A DNA stretch of 64,000 nt from Gammaproteobacteria bacterium 45_16_T64. Its GTDB lineage: Bacteria; Pseudomonadota; Gammaproteobacteria; Pseudomonadales; Ketobacteraceae. The number at the start of each line of letters is the position of its first letter. The stretch's first letter is position 1. The DNA lies in assembly GCA_002162955.1 (NCBI GenBank), contig MABD01000051.1, positions 1 to 64,000 of the forward strand, written 5' to 3'. Shown piece after piece: positions 1-8,373 of the stretch. The position numbers and the translations under genes are program-made. Under the pieces are notes generated by a model. It searched no databases, was not told where the DNA came from, and saw nothing but the letters and a program-made list of their open reading frames with translations.

Positions 1-240
1 ACACTGATCTGGCGCCGCTGCTGCGGGCCCTGAAAGAGGGGAATAAATTTTCTTCAGATCCATTCCTACTAGGTTATCTACGTCATTGTCAGACCATAAA
101 CGCGAAGCACCTACCAGCTTATCCTCTGGTAAAGCTTTACCAAAAATGCCTTCCAAACTTGTAGCGTGAATTGGTCCGCAAATAATTGATAAAAATAAAA
201 CAAATACTAATTTTTTATTATATTCTAATTTTTTTAACAT
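1..240 (-). CDS. Secreted hypothetical protein, C-terminus off the window
   Basis: An open frame begins at an ATG (238-240) on the minus strand and runs 80 codons without a stop to the window edge, so the C-terminus is missing. A GGGGAG-type ribosome binding site lies just upstream (about 248-255). The N-terminus has several Lys, then a hydrophobic stretch of about 15 residues ending in Ile-His-Ala, which fits a Sec signal peptide cut near residue 27. The mature part starts with a Leu-Glu-Gly-Ile-Phe-Gly run and later has Ala/Pro-rich residues. I do not recognise the family. It is too short for a functional call and is likely exported to periplasm or medium. Confidence 0.55.
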   Translation of the reverse strand, partial: MLKKLEYNKKLVFVLFLSIICGPIHATSLEGIFGKALPEDKLVGASRLWSDNDVDNLVGMDLKKIYSPLSGPAAAAPDQC

Positions 241-343
241 AGTTCATTCTCCCCTATTGAACTATGCATACTATCAAAGAGAATTTAGTAGGTAATTAGC
301 GCTACCGGTGATGACCCCCCGTTGGCCAATTATGACTCTCATA

Positions 344-1375
344 CTATGAACTTCTAAACGATTGAGGGGTTTTTCCCGTCCATTTTTTAAAAGCTCTGCG
401 AAAATTTGACGCGTTGTTAAACCCGAGGTATCGAGCAACATATTCCACAGAATGATCTTTATATCTCAATAAATACTCTGCTTTTTCTCTTCGAGTTTGA
501 TCAATAATGCCCTGAAAATTATTCCCCTCTCTCTCTAGTTTTCTTCTAAGGGAGCGTTCCGAAAGGCCAAGCGCGGCTGCCGAGGCTGAAAAATCTGGAA
601 CATTCGCCCCCAAATCCTGCAAATGTATTTTCACCCTATCAGTAATCGACTGTTTATTTTTTGTAGAATCCATGAGAGCTCTAAAAATCGCTTCTCCCTG
701 CTTTGCCAAAATAGGGTTGGCGGTTTTTATTGGAAGGTCAAGACACTGCTTTGGAAAAACAATAGAACATTCCTCTGAATCAAAATTTAGCTGGCATTGA
801 AACTGATCTTTAATCGTATTGTAATAGGAAGGTTTTGGGAAAGTTAATTGAAGTGAAATCAAAGGTAATTTTTTTTGAAGTAAAAACTCAGCCATTTCAA
901 CAAAGCTAGAAAGCATATGTTCAGTCACAAACTTCCAAAGCGAGGGGTCATAAGCGCCCTTATCATCCCTCAGAAAAGTAAAAATTGCGTTTTCACCATC
1001 AATCAACAATTTAGATTGGTGAGGAACCTTCATAATACTCTGAAATTCAATTGACCTCTGCAACACCTCACCGAAATTATTGAGGCTCATCAAAAAAATA
1101 CCAGCCTGACCTTGAGTATTGATATTAATACGTCTACCTAGTGTAATCGCGAAATCAGTGTCTGGGAAAATAGCGTTCACGTTTTCAACTAACTGAGAAT
1201 ATTGGAATAGTGATATATGCAAGTTTCTTTTTTCAAGCTGCGCTAAAGATATATCTGTTTCTGCCAAAATTTCATTGGCCGATGCCCCACGTTCAATAGC
1301 CAAGTTGATAAGCATGTAAGATCGAAGTGAATGGATCTGCGTTGCAATTGAATTAACGTCGAGTGAATTAGTCAT
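344..1375 (-). CDS. AraC-family transcriptional regulator with arabinose-binding-type N-terminal domain
   Basis: DNA-binding regulator of 343 residues. The first about 200 residues resemble the Arabinose_bd (PF12625) ligand/dimerisation domain of OruR-like regulators. The last about 100 form the double helix-turn-helix AraC domain, with the typical ending YLGFNNASNFRRAFKKWTG followed by TPQSFR. The frame extends upstream to a TTG at 1441, but I prefer the ATG at 1375: it gives the usual family length and the extra 22 residues carry nothing domain-like. No obvious target is adjacent: a small secreted protein lies downstream and an IS remnant upstream, so its regulon cannot be named. It is one of three regulators of this subtype here (also 10919 and 54598). 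The ligand is unknown. Confidence 0.85.
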   Translation of the reverse strand: MTNSLDVNSIATQIHSLRSYMLINLAIERGASANEILAETDISLAQLEKRNLHISLFQYSQLVENVNAIFPDTDFAITLGRRININTQGQAGIFLMSLNNFGEVLQRSIEFQSIMKVPHQSKLLIDGENAIFTFLRDDKGAYDPSLWKFVTEHMLSSFVEMAEFLLQKKLPLISLQLTFPKPSYYNTIKDQFQCQLNFDSEECSIVFPKQCLDLPIKTANPILAKQGEAIFRALMDSTKNKQSITDRVKIHLQDLGANVPDFSASAAALGLSERSLRRKLEREGNNFQGIIDQTRREKAEYLLRYKDHSVEYVARYLGFNNASNFRRAFKKWTGKTPQSFRSS

Positions 1376-1669
1376 ATTATCCAGGCGAATAGTTCTTTTT
1401 ATAAGACTATTTTTTATACCTGTTTCCACTAACCTCTTCAACGGTCTTCATGTAACATGAAAGTGACACCTTAGGTCAAACATCTTCAGCGTTGATGAGA
1501 AAAATCACATCATCAAACTACTGCATATTGCCATACGCTTGGGCTTGACGGCCTTTTTCACTAAATGTTCGGCATAACCATTCAATACACCCAGTCCTCA
1601 ATAGATGTTTGACCAACCAGTACTGCTTACCCCCTCCCTCCTCTTTGAACTATACTCAGTAGATCAAAA

Positions 1670-2225
1670 GGGTTACGTCGCAAATAATCCATCTGGCGTA
1701 AGAAACAGTTGGGCGATTTTCGACTTACGCAGCTAGCGCGAAAAACTGCTTTTCCGGTGACAAAGTATCCGCCATATTTTTCTTCATTTGTCCTTTCTTG
1801 AGCATCGCGACAAACTCAATACTGGCCAGTACACTTTGTACTGAATGGAAGCTTTTGAAGCCTAACATCGACAGTGTGATGCGTTTGACCCGCCGGTGAC
1901 CATGTTCAACAATATTGTTGAGATGCTTGGATTGGCGGATTTTTTACTCGCCGATTATTCTCGTCGTTGAACTGATTAATACCGGCTTTATTGGCACCAC
2001 TCTTGTCGATATTGATTAAGCCTGGCTTATCAAGGGTTCAATAGTAGTTGGTCCATTTCCCTCTAACTTTCAGATAGGTCTCGTCAAGTCGCCTCTTATC
2101 GCCTGGCCGTTTCTTCAATGTTACGATAGCTAAGCGCGTAATAACAATACAACGCTTTAGCTGCGCAAGTCGGAAAACGCTTTGGGGCTTTTCACGCCAA
2201 ATGTGAGGTTTGCGATAAAACCCAT
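1670..2225 (-). mobile_element. Remnant of an IS6-family insertion sequence
   Basis: The segment contains pieces of an IS6-family transposase on the minus strand (see the pseudogene entry). At about 1670-1690 the sequence GGGTTACGTCGCAAATAATC resembles the terminal inverted repeats of IS6 elements, which commonly read GG, a few variable bases, then TGTTGCAAATA. I did not find a clean matching repeat on the right side near 2200-2257, so that end is approximate. The element has no intact transposase and cannot move itself. About 300 bp between the AraC gene and this element (1376-1669) show no gene. The element sits directly downstream of ttcA, in a stretch that also holds other gene decay. Confidence 0.6.
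1725..2153 (-). pseudogene. IS6-family DDE transposase, internally deleted and frameshifted
   Basis: Reading the minus strand, three frames give consecutive parts of an IS6 transposase. About 2105-2153 encodes an N-terminal piece (ALYCYYALSYRNIEE-like). About 2041-2090 gives the first catalytic Asp in LDETYLKVRGKW. About 1930-2035 gives the second in INIDKSGANKAG. The longest intact piece ends at the TAA 1725-1727 and carries the catalytic Glu in NNIVEHGHRRVKR. Between the first and second Asp about 40 residues normally present are gone and a stop intervenes. A frameshift separates the second Asp block from the C-terminal block. It is clearly non-functional. The final 64 codons are uninterrupted, so decay is incomplete. 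Confidence 0.8.
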
Positions 2226-2257
2226 CTTAGCTATTCAATGAACTCTAGAAATTAATA

Positions 2258-3127
2258 CTAGGATATTTCTACAGTCTGAATTTTTTTATCGCCCTTTTTT
2301 TCCTTCTTGGATTCACTTTCTAATTCAAACTCAACCGGACCTGTATTAACTTGGTCTTCAAGGTTTTTGAAATCGAATAAATTTTGGTCTGCCATCTGTG
2401 AAGGTGCGATACTGGAAAGTGATTTGATCATATTAGAAATGGACTGTGGCGATCTCTTTTCCATATCAGCGATCATTGCTTTTATTTCTTGCCTTTGCAG
2501 GTTTTCTTGTGACCCGCACAAATTACAAGGGATAATTGGAAACTCTCTTTGTCTCGCATAATCTTTAATATCACGCTCTCTACAATTAGCTAGCGGCCTA
2601 ATGACAATATTACGCTTATCATCACTTAAAAGTTTTGGAGGCATGCCTTTGATTTTCGACCCATGAAACATATTCAAGAACAACGTTTCGATCATATCGT
2701 CAGCATGATGGCCTAACGCTATTTTTGTAACGCCGAGGTGAACAGCCGCGTCATACAATATACCTCTTCTCATTCGAGAACATAGCCAGCACGTCTTTTC
2801 ACCATCTCTAAGCTTGTCTTTTACAATTGAGTAAGTATCTTGCTCAATGATTTTATATTCAACACCCAAATCCTTCAGATACTCAGGTAATACATGCTCT
2901 GGAAAACCAGGCTGCTTTTGGTCTAAATTAACCGCAATAACATCAAAATTGATTGGTGCAACCTTTTTAAGATGTAAAAGAGCATCTAGCATTGTATAGC
3001 TATCCGCCCCTCCACTTAAACATGCCATAATCTTGTCGCCATCTTGGATCATGCTGTAATCGACAACAGCCTTACCGACTTGTTTATAGATGGATTTTCT
3101 AAGTTTATTGAAATCTTGGCTGCTCAT
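2258..3127 (-). CDS. ttcA: tRNA 2-thiocytidine biosynthesis protein TtcA
   Basis: Cytoplasmic enzyme that thiolates cytidine 32 of certain tRNAs using ATP and an iron-sulfur cluster. The 289-residue product has the PP-loop ATP pyrophosphatase motif SGGADS at residues 38-43 and the two family CxxC pairs, Cys113/Cys116 (CWLC) and Cys201/Cys204 (CNLC), which with the GHHADD stretch near 140 define TtcA. The last about 30 residues form a Glu/Lys-rich tail beyond the usual family end. The ATG start at 3127 gives a full-length protein (E. coli TtcA is slightly longer). It stands alone between the IS6 remnant and a decayed ttcA fragment on the opposite strand (3480-3740), suggesting this copy is the working and possibly acquired one. 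Confidence 0.95.
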   Translation of the reverse strand: MSSQDFNKLRKSIYKQVGKAVVDYSMIQDGDKIMACLSGGADSYTMLDALLHLKKVAPINFDVIAVNLDQKQPGFPEHVLPEYLKDLGVEYKIIEQDTYSIVKDKLRDGEKTCWLCSRMRRGILYDAAVHLGVTKIALGHHADDMIETLFLNMFHGSKIKGMPPKLLSDDKRNIVIRPLANCRERDIKDYARQREFPIIPCNLCGSQENLQRQEIKAMIADMEKRSPQSISNMIKSLSSIAPSQMADQNLFDFKNLEDQVNTGPVEFELESESKKEKKGDKKIQTVEIS

Positions 3128-3479
3128 ACTTAATGCCTAATAGGTGTAAAAAACGGGTCATTTTGCCCTAATTTGGATACTTTTTCCTCATAAAATATAT
3201 ATTATCTGTTATTTTCCACATTTTATGAGGCTAATGATCTTCCAAGCCTATCCTCGAAGCACTTAAAATTAGAGCATTTACCTAATCCTAAGCAAACTTT
3301 TCCGGCATCCGTACGTTAAGTAATCTTAACTTGGGTAGTTTCAGCATTATCTTTTGTAAAGGATAATGAGGGCTATTTGCAACTAAACCAGATAATCCCA
3401 AACTGCTTTAACAAAAAGTCTTGATTATGTAAGGTATAGATACAAATTAACCTATAAGTATCAACAACTTAAAGCAATC
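3128..3479. other. Intergenic stretch, no gene seen
   Basis: About 350 bases between the start of the intact ttcA and the ttcA remnant. It is AT-rich with stops in all frames. It must hold the ttcA promoter on the minus strand, but I cannot assign the -35/-10 boxes with confidence. No hairpin with a T-run and no tRNA-like fold was noticed. Confidence 0.4.
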
Positions 3480-3740
3480 GAAGTGAATAACTATTGGACA
3501 TGAGTGAAGGATTCCCTGAAGATATCCTACCGACGTACCTTGAATCACTGGATGCACCCTATTACATTATCGATAAAGACACCTACAGCGTGGTCAAAGC
3601 CAAAGTGCCTGAGGGACGAACGACCTGTGGTTTATGTTCTCGCCTGTGCAGAGGCACACTCTACGCGTTTACTGAAGAGATTGGCGCATCGTAAGGACGA
3701 TATCGTCGAGACTATGTATCTGAGTTTGAAGAATCCACAG
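3480..3740 (+). pseudogene. ttcA: Decayed fragment of a second ttcA
   Basis: A short plus-strand frame from about 3500 to 3694 reads [20 protein letters not shown], then [13 protein letters not shown], then [13 protein letters not shown]. This matches the middle of TtcA (residues about 73-130 of the intact neighbour), including one CxxC pair. A further frame then gives DDIVETMYLSL, matching [11 protein letters not shown] of TtcA, so there is a small deletion or frameshift near 3694. The PP-loop and the second CxxC are absent. The remnant shares features such as TYSVVK-KVPEG with canonical gammaproteobacterial TtcA and differs from the intact copy, so it is probably not a recent duplicate. It is on the opposite strand to the intact ttcA. 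Confidence 0.8.
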
Positions 3741-3804
3741 TAAGTTCAAGCCACGAAACATCTGCTGTTCGCTTTGTTGATGCCGCGAAAAATTAGGCGC
3801 TACA

Positions 3805-6603
3805 TTACTCTAACGATTGCGCCAAGACTTCGTATAACTCATCCTTATTGATAGGCTTACTTAGACAGCCTCTACTCCCTAGCTTCTGTGCTAGTGCGTA
3901 TTCAGCAACATCCGTTTCTGCACTCAACATAAATATAGGCATGGAATACCCTTTATCCTGCATGTACTCCATTGCCTCCAGGCCGTTTCTATTGGGCATA
4001 TTGATATCCATCAATACCAGATCAGGCAAACGATTATCGCAAAACTCACAAGCCTCAACACCATCACTTGCAACAATCACTTCCACACCAGATCGTCGAA
4101 GTATACTGGTAATCAACTGCTGATTAACCGGATTATCTTCCGCCAACAACACCAATCCCCGCAATTTAGGAACCCGACTGTTAGCTTTCCTTTTCTCTTT
4201 CTTATAAAGCTGTACTGAACTGGCTTTACGCCAAACGGCATCAACCTCGTAAGAAACACCGGCAAAAAATGCAAACTGATTACCTATTTTTCCGTTCGAC
4301 CCAATCCATATCCCCCCTCCCATTAAGTCCGTGAGTTTTTTCGCAATCGGTAGCCCTAGCTCAGTCTCTTCCCCTGTGAGTGAATGGGACAAGGCCTCTT
4401 GAATATCGAACAATCCGCGGGCCTCCTCATTTGATAACGGGTTACCGATGGTGCTTATGGAGAATTTAACAAAGCGATCATCGAACCCTATATCAATCCT
4501 AAGGTCAGATAGCGTTAGCGCCAGTGCTTTATCCAGTAAATAGCGCAATACCTGTTCCAGTCTTGTAGGGTCGCCATGCAGGCTATTCGGAACCTTTGTG
4601 ACATACACTATCTCGATACCAATATTTACTTCCTTATCACGAAGAGCCTCTTTACAGGCACTACTTACTAAAGATTCTAGATTAATTCCAACACTTTCTA
4701 TAGAGAGTTGTTTGGCCTCAATCTTTGAGAGGTCTAAAATATCATTAATCAATCGCAATAATTTAGCGCTATGAGTTCTTAGTATTTGAATATGTTCCTT
4801 CTTGTGTGCTTCATATTCCACTCTAAAACTCAATTCATTATTCTGTCGTAATATTTCACTGTACCCAACAATCGCAGTTAAGGGAGTTCGAATCTGATGG
4901 CTCATCATTGCCAAAAACAACGATTTATTTCTAGCAACTGTCTTTGCTATTTCTGTGTTAACGCGCTCCTTCTCAACGGCAATTACCGCTTTTTTTCTTT
5001 CTACTGATTCAGTCACATCAACCAACGTACCCTCAACAGAAACACCCTCGCCTTCAGAATCAGTCACTAATGTTGCCCGATGATTCAGCCAGCGCTGTTT
5101 ACCAGAGGTTCCCAGAAGACACACTTCCCTAACGTATTCATTTTTCCTTAATTCCATTTCGAAGTCTGCATTACTATCTGAGAACAATTCATTCGTAACA
5201 CCCGCCCAGTTCTCCGACATCTGCTCTACTGATTCATAGCCCATTACTCGGGACATCGATCGATTCACTGTCAACACATCCCCCGTAATGGTCATCCTAT
5301 ACATACCTTCCAGTGCATTGTTAAAAACAGATTGATAGGAACTAAGAATATTCACTGAAGCCTGATCAGATCGAAGTCGATTTCTGCTTTCCCGTTTTAT
5401 TCTGTCAGCCAATGCAAAAGACAGCATTGTTGCCTCAACTAAAGCACCTATAGGTCCGCAATTCATTGTTATACCATTAGCAGGAAGTAATCCTTTTACC
5501 ATCAGTGCGTATGTCATAAAACCCAGAATATTGGTCAGCCAAGCTAAGAAAAAGAACTTGGCATTATCATTACCCTTTATCCAACTGTAGAGAGAGCCAA
5601 ACAAGATAAATATAAGAATAACGAAGGATGCATTGTTCACCCATAAGACAGCCCCAATTCCCGGTTTGAATACACTTAAGATAGCGCTAGCCACAATGAT
5701 CCGAACCATAAATCTAGCAACAAAATCAATTCTTGGATGCAGCGTTTTCGTGCTCAGAAAAATGCGAAAAAATAACAACCCTGACCAAATAGCTATCCAC
5801 ACGAAAACGGCCACATATTCCTTTCCTACCAAATCAAATAGGTAATGACCCTGTATTACCCCATGTCCTAATTCAATAAACTCAAAAAGTGAAATACTTG
5901 CCAAGTAAATAACGTAATAGAGATAACCTCTATCTTTCACTGAAAAATAGATAAATAGGTTGTACATCATCAACATCAGCATTGCACCAAAGAAAATACC
6001 ATAGATAAACTCTTCTATCGCTACCTTCTCTGCAAAACCCTCTAACCGCCATAGAGACAAACCAAATTGAACTGACGACGAGACACTTCTAACCCTTATA
6101 TAAAGCGTCACCTCCTCCCCTGGAATTAATTTCAAGGGAAACACACTATTCACATGGACAATATCTTTATCCTTAAAGCGCTGCCTAAGATCCGAACGTA
6201 TTACTTCATACCCCCCTTTTCCATCGGGAACAAATAATTCTGCCTCATTCAACAATGAACGTTCAACTTCAAGATAACGATCCCACAACAACGCCTTATT
6301 CTCTCCTCGTTCAATGCATATCAATCGAACCTTTAACCAATGGGCATACGTCGTTATGCCCATATTCAACATGTCTGTGTTATTTTTTTGGAAAAGGTGC
6401 TGATATTTCGGCTTTAAGATGTCGTGGATGGTCAATTGATTAGAGGTATCTTCAAGCACCTCTACAGAATGGCTTAAGGAATAATAGGGAGCATCATATA
6501 TTTTTAGGACATCGGCATGTCGACTATCCGCACCAGAATAGGCGCTTGCCGAACAAAATAAAAACACCAGTAAAAAAAAGTACTTGGTACTTATACGCGT
6601 CAT
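3805..6603 (-). CDS. 7TMR-DISM hybrid sensor protein with degenerate kinase domain and receiver
   Basis: Inner-membrane signalling protein of 932 residues. A signal peptide (1-23) precedes a periplasmic 7TMR-DISMED2-type sensing domain (about 45-185), seven membrane helices (about 200-400), a PAS domain (about 425-540), a HisKA-like dimerisation helix pair with SHQIRTPL around residue 570, an ATPase-like region (about 680-790) and a C-terminal receiver (814-932) with phospho-acceptor Asp866 in LMDINMP. The ATPase region is unusual: the N-box reads YLLDKALALT (Asn replaced by Lys), the Asp of the D-x-G-x-G box is missing (STIGNPLS), and the second glycine box is reduced to ETELGLP. I infer it may not autophosphorylate and may act through its receiver or as a phosphatase/scaffold. 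The next gene downstream on the plus strand is unrelated debris. The LOV/PAS protein gene upstream is on the same strand. Confidence 0.88.
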   Translation of the reverse strand: MTRISTKYFFLLVFLFCSASAYSGADSRHADVLKIYDAPYYSLSHSVEVLEDTSNQLTIHDILKPKYQHLFQKNNTDMLNMGITTYAHWLKVRLICIERGENKALLWDRYLEVERSLLNEAELFVPDGKGGYEVIRSDLRQRFKDKDIVHVNSVFPLKLIPGEEVTLYIRVRSVSSSVQFGLSLWRLEGFAEKVAIEEFIYGIFFGAMLMLMMYNLFIYFSVKDRGYLYYVIYLASISLFEFIELGHGVIQGHYLFDLVGKEYVAVFVWIAIWSGLLFFRIFLSTKTLHPRIDFVARFMVRIIVASAILSVFKPGIGAVLWVNNASFVILIFILFGSLYSWIKGNDNAKFFFLAWLTNILGFMTYALMVKGLLPANGITMNCGPIGALVEATMLSFALADRIKRESRNRLRSDQASVNILSSYQSVFNNALEGMYRMTITGDVLTVNRSMSRVMGYESVEQMSENWAGVTNELFSDSNADFEMELRKNEYVREVCLLGTSGKQRWLNHRATLVTDSEGEGVSVEGTLVDVTESVERKKAVIAVEKERVNTEIAKTVARNKSLFLAMMSHQIRTPLTAIVGYSEILRQNNELSFRVEYEAHKKEHIQILRTHSAKLLRLINDILDLSKIEAKQLSIESVGINLESLVSSACKEALRDKEVNIGIEIVYVTKVPNSLHGDPTRLEQVLRYLLDKALALTLSDLRIDIGFDDRFVKFSISTIGNPLSNEEARGLFDIQEALSHSLTGEETELGLPIAKKLTDLMGGGIWIGSNGKIGNQFAFFAGVSYEVDAVWRKASSVQLYKKEKRKANSRVPKLRGLVLLAEDNPVNQQLITSILRRSGVEVIVASDGVEACEFCDNRLPDLVLMDINMPNRNGLEAMEYMQDKGYSMPIFMLSAETDVAEYALAQKLGSRGCLSKPINKDELYEVLAQSLE

Positions 6604-6762
6604 TAATAGCCTAAAAAGTTATAACGAGCACTATTCAAATCATATTAAGAACTAAAAATTGGCTAAAGATGTTTCCTTGGAGTATTGCACCAATGATTGA
6701 ACGTTAATCACTCATTTAAAATAGAGCATTTAACTCCACATAACAACCCGACACCGATAACC

Positions 6763-8148
6763 TTACATATGTTGGAATCTTGTCACGTCCTGGATAGTAC
6801 CCGTTAGACAGCCTGCTCCATCACTAGCAGCACCTTCTAAAAACAGCTTGGCGGTAAAATGTATCGCCATCTCTTTCCCTTGCTTCCCTTTTACCGGTAA
6901 CACTTTGTCCAGCTCTTCTTCTCCTAACATCACTGCATCTAACCCTTCTTCTGCCGCTTCAATAGAACCTGGCAATACCGTATCGAAGAAATGCGATGGC
7001 GTGACAATATTCTGCCTGGGGATATTTAATAGCTCAAACACATCTCCAGCTATAGTCATTTGGCCACTACTCACATCGAACTGCCATCCAATCACATGAG
7101 CAAGTGAGGCCGCCTGTGCCATTATCAGTGGAGTCTCCATTTCCTGATGCCGCGCTTCAAGCAACTGAGCTTCAGCAATTACTCTTGCAGTAATATCGTT
7201 CTGAATACCAATATAGTGTGTTAAGAAACCATCACTATCGATAATCGGTGATAGGGTTAATTCATTCCAAAATAAGTCGCCATTCTTTTTGAAATTCTTA
7301 ATATCTACCTTACAATGGGCGCCTCGACTCACGGCATCCCTAATGACTGACAGCGTTTCTTGGCATGTCCCCTCTCCTTGCAAAAATCGCGCATTCCTAC
7401 CGACGGTCTCAGAAAAACCATACCCCGTCAGATTTCCAAAAGCTGGATTGCAGTATATTATCGGGTAATCATCCAGGCGAGTATCGATAATTGTCACACC
7501 TGAATTGGTCGCTTTAACAGCACGCTCATAAATCCGCAAATGGGTTTCTACCGCCTCCAGGCCCTCGATTCGAATGGCTGACTCACTCAAATTGGGTTTC
7601 CTATCAAGGACCCCATCACCCGTAGACAACGAAACTGCAACAGGTTCTTGGCTATTTATGAGGACATCTAACGCTTCCAATGCCTCCCCACCATCCGCTT
7701 GACTCAGTATTCGAATGTCAGATTCAAAATTCTCTGCCCATTGATTTATTTTACGCTCGTCATAATCTGAAAATGTCACCGTATCCAAATTACTATCTGA
7801 CCACAAAAATAGATGCGTGTCCTCTGAACGGCATACCGGCGCGCAAACAAAACTGCAAATGTCATTTGATTGAATATACGGGTCACTAACACGATTGCAT
7901 TTAGCCACACAAAGAGATGCATTGATGGAAGCTACGTCGCTGAGCACCTTCCAAGGTGACGCGGTTACGATATCGCTATGATCTGAGCGAATAACAGTGA
8001 TCGCATCGTTATCCCGATAACGCACAAACTCCGTCAATTCATCGTCAGAAAGCACGTACAACGAAGCCTTATGCAAGCCATCATGCAAGGAAAATACATC
8101 ATCCAATGTATTGACCACAAGGGTATGTAATTGCGGTAGTGTATCCAT
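6763..8148 (-). CDS. LOV-like/PAS sensor protein lacking the photoactive cysteine and any output domain
   Basis: Cytoplasmic sensor of 461 residues. Residues 1-160 resemble a GAF-like domain, about 206-322 form a LOV-type PAS domain, and about 345-458 form a second PAS domain. The LOV core is striking: the motif GRNxRFLQG (250-258) is complete except that the flavin-adduct Cys is Ala253. Other flavin-contact residues are kept (Asn252, Arg254, Gln257, Asn285, Asn295, Gln316). No kinase, cyclase, GGDEF/EAL or DNA-binding domain follows, so output must go through partners. The gene is upstream of, and on the same strand as, the degenerate hybrid kinase, with a 159-bp gap. Flavin binding and redox or light sensing without adduct formation are inferred. 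Confidence 0.82.
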   Translation of the reverse strand: MDTLPQLHTLVVNTLDDVFSLHDGLHKASLYVLSDDELTEFVRYRDNDAITVIRSDHSDIVTASPWKVLSDVASINASLCVAKCNRVSDPYIQSNDICSFVCAPVCRSEDTHLFLWSDSNLDTVTFSDYDERKINQWAENFESDIRILSQADGGEALEALDVLINSQEPVAVSLSTGDGVLDRKPNLSESAIRIEGLEAVETHLRIYERAVKATNSGVTIIDTRLDDYPIIYCNPAFGNLTGYGFSETVGRNARFLQGEGTCQETLSVIRDAVSRGAHCKVDIKNFKKNGDLFWNELTLSPIIDSDGFLTHYIGIQNDITARVIAEAQLLEARHQEMETPLIMAQAASLAHVIGWQFDVSSGQMTIAGDVFELLNIPRQNIVTPSHFFDTVLPGSIEAAEEGLDAVMLGEEELDKVLPVKGKQGKEMAIHFTAKLFLEGAASDGAGCLTGTIQDVTRFQHM

Positions 8149-8373
8149 AAACCTGTACTTTTATTGTTTTTTTTATATACAAAACAGAAACTTATGGATT
8201 CAAGAAGTAGAAGCCATAGCCAATATAGGATTCAGTATAGGACAGTCTAGAGAAGACGTTCAGGCAGGCGTTAGACTTTTTTGGATAGCTCTAGGAGTAG
8301 ACAATTGACTTTTGACATTAGGGGCACAAATAAACAACATTTGGCCCCCTGCTTACTTTAGCCAGACCTCCCT

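Noticed and set aside
3494-3694. 66-codon plus-strand frame as a real small gene
   Set aside because: Its sequence is a fragment of TtcA lacking the PP-loop and one CxxC pair, so I call it a remnant.
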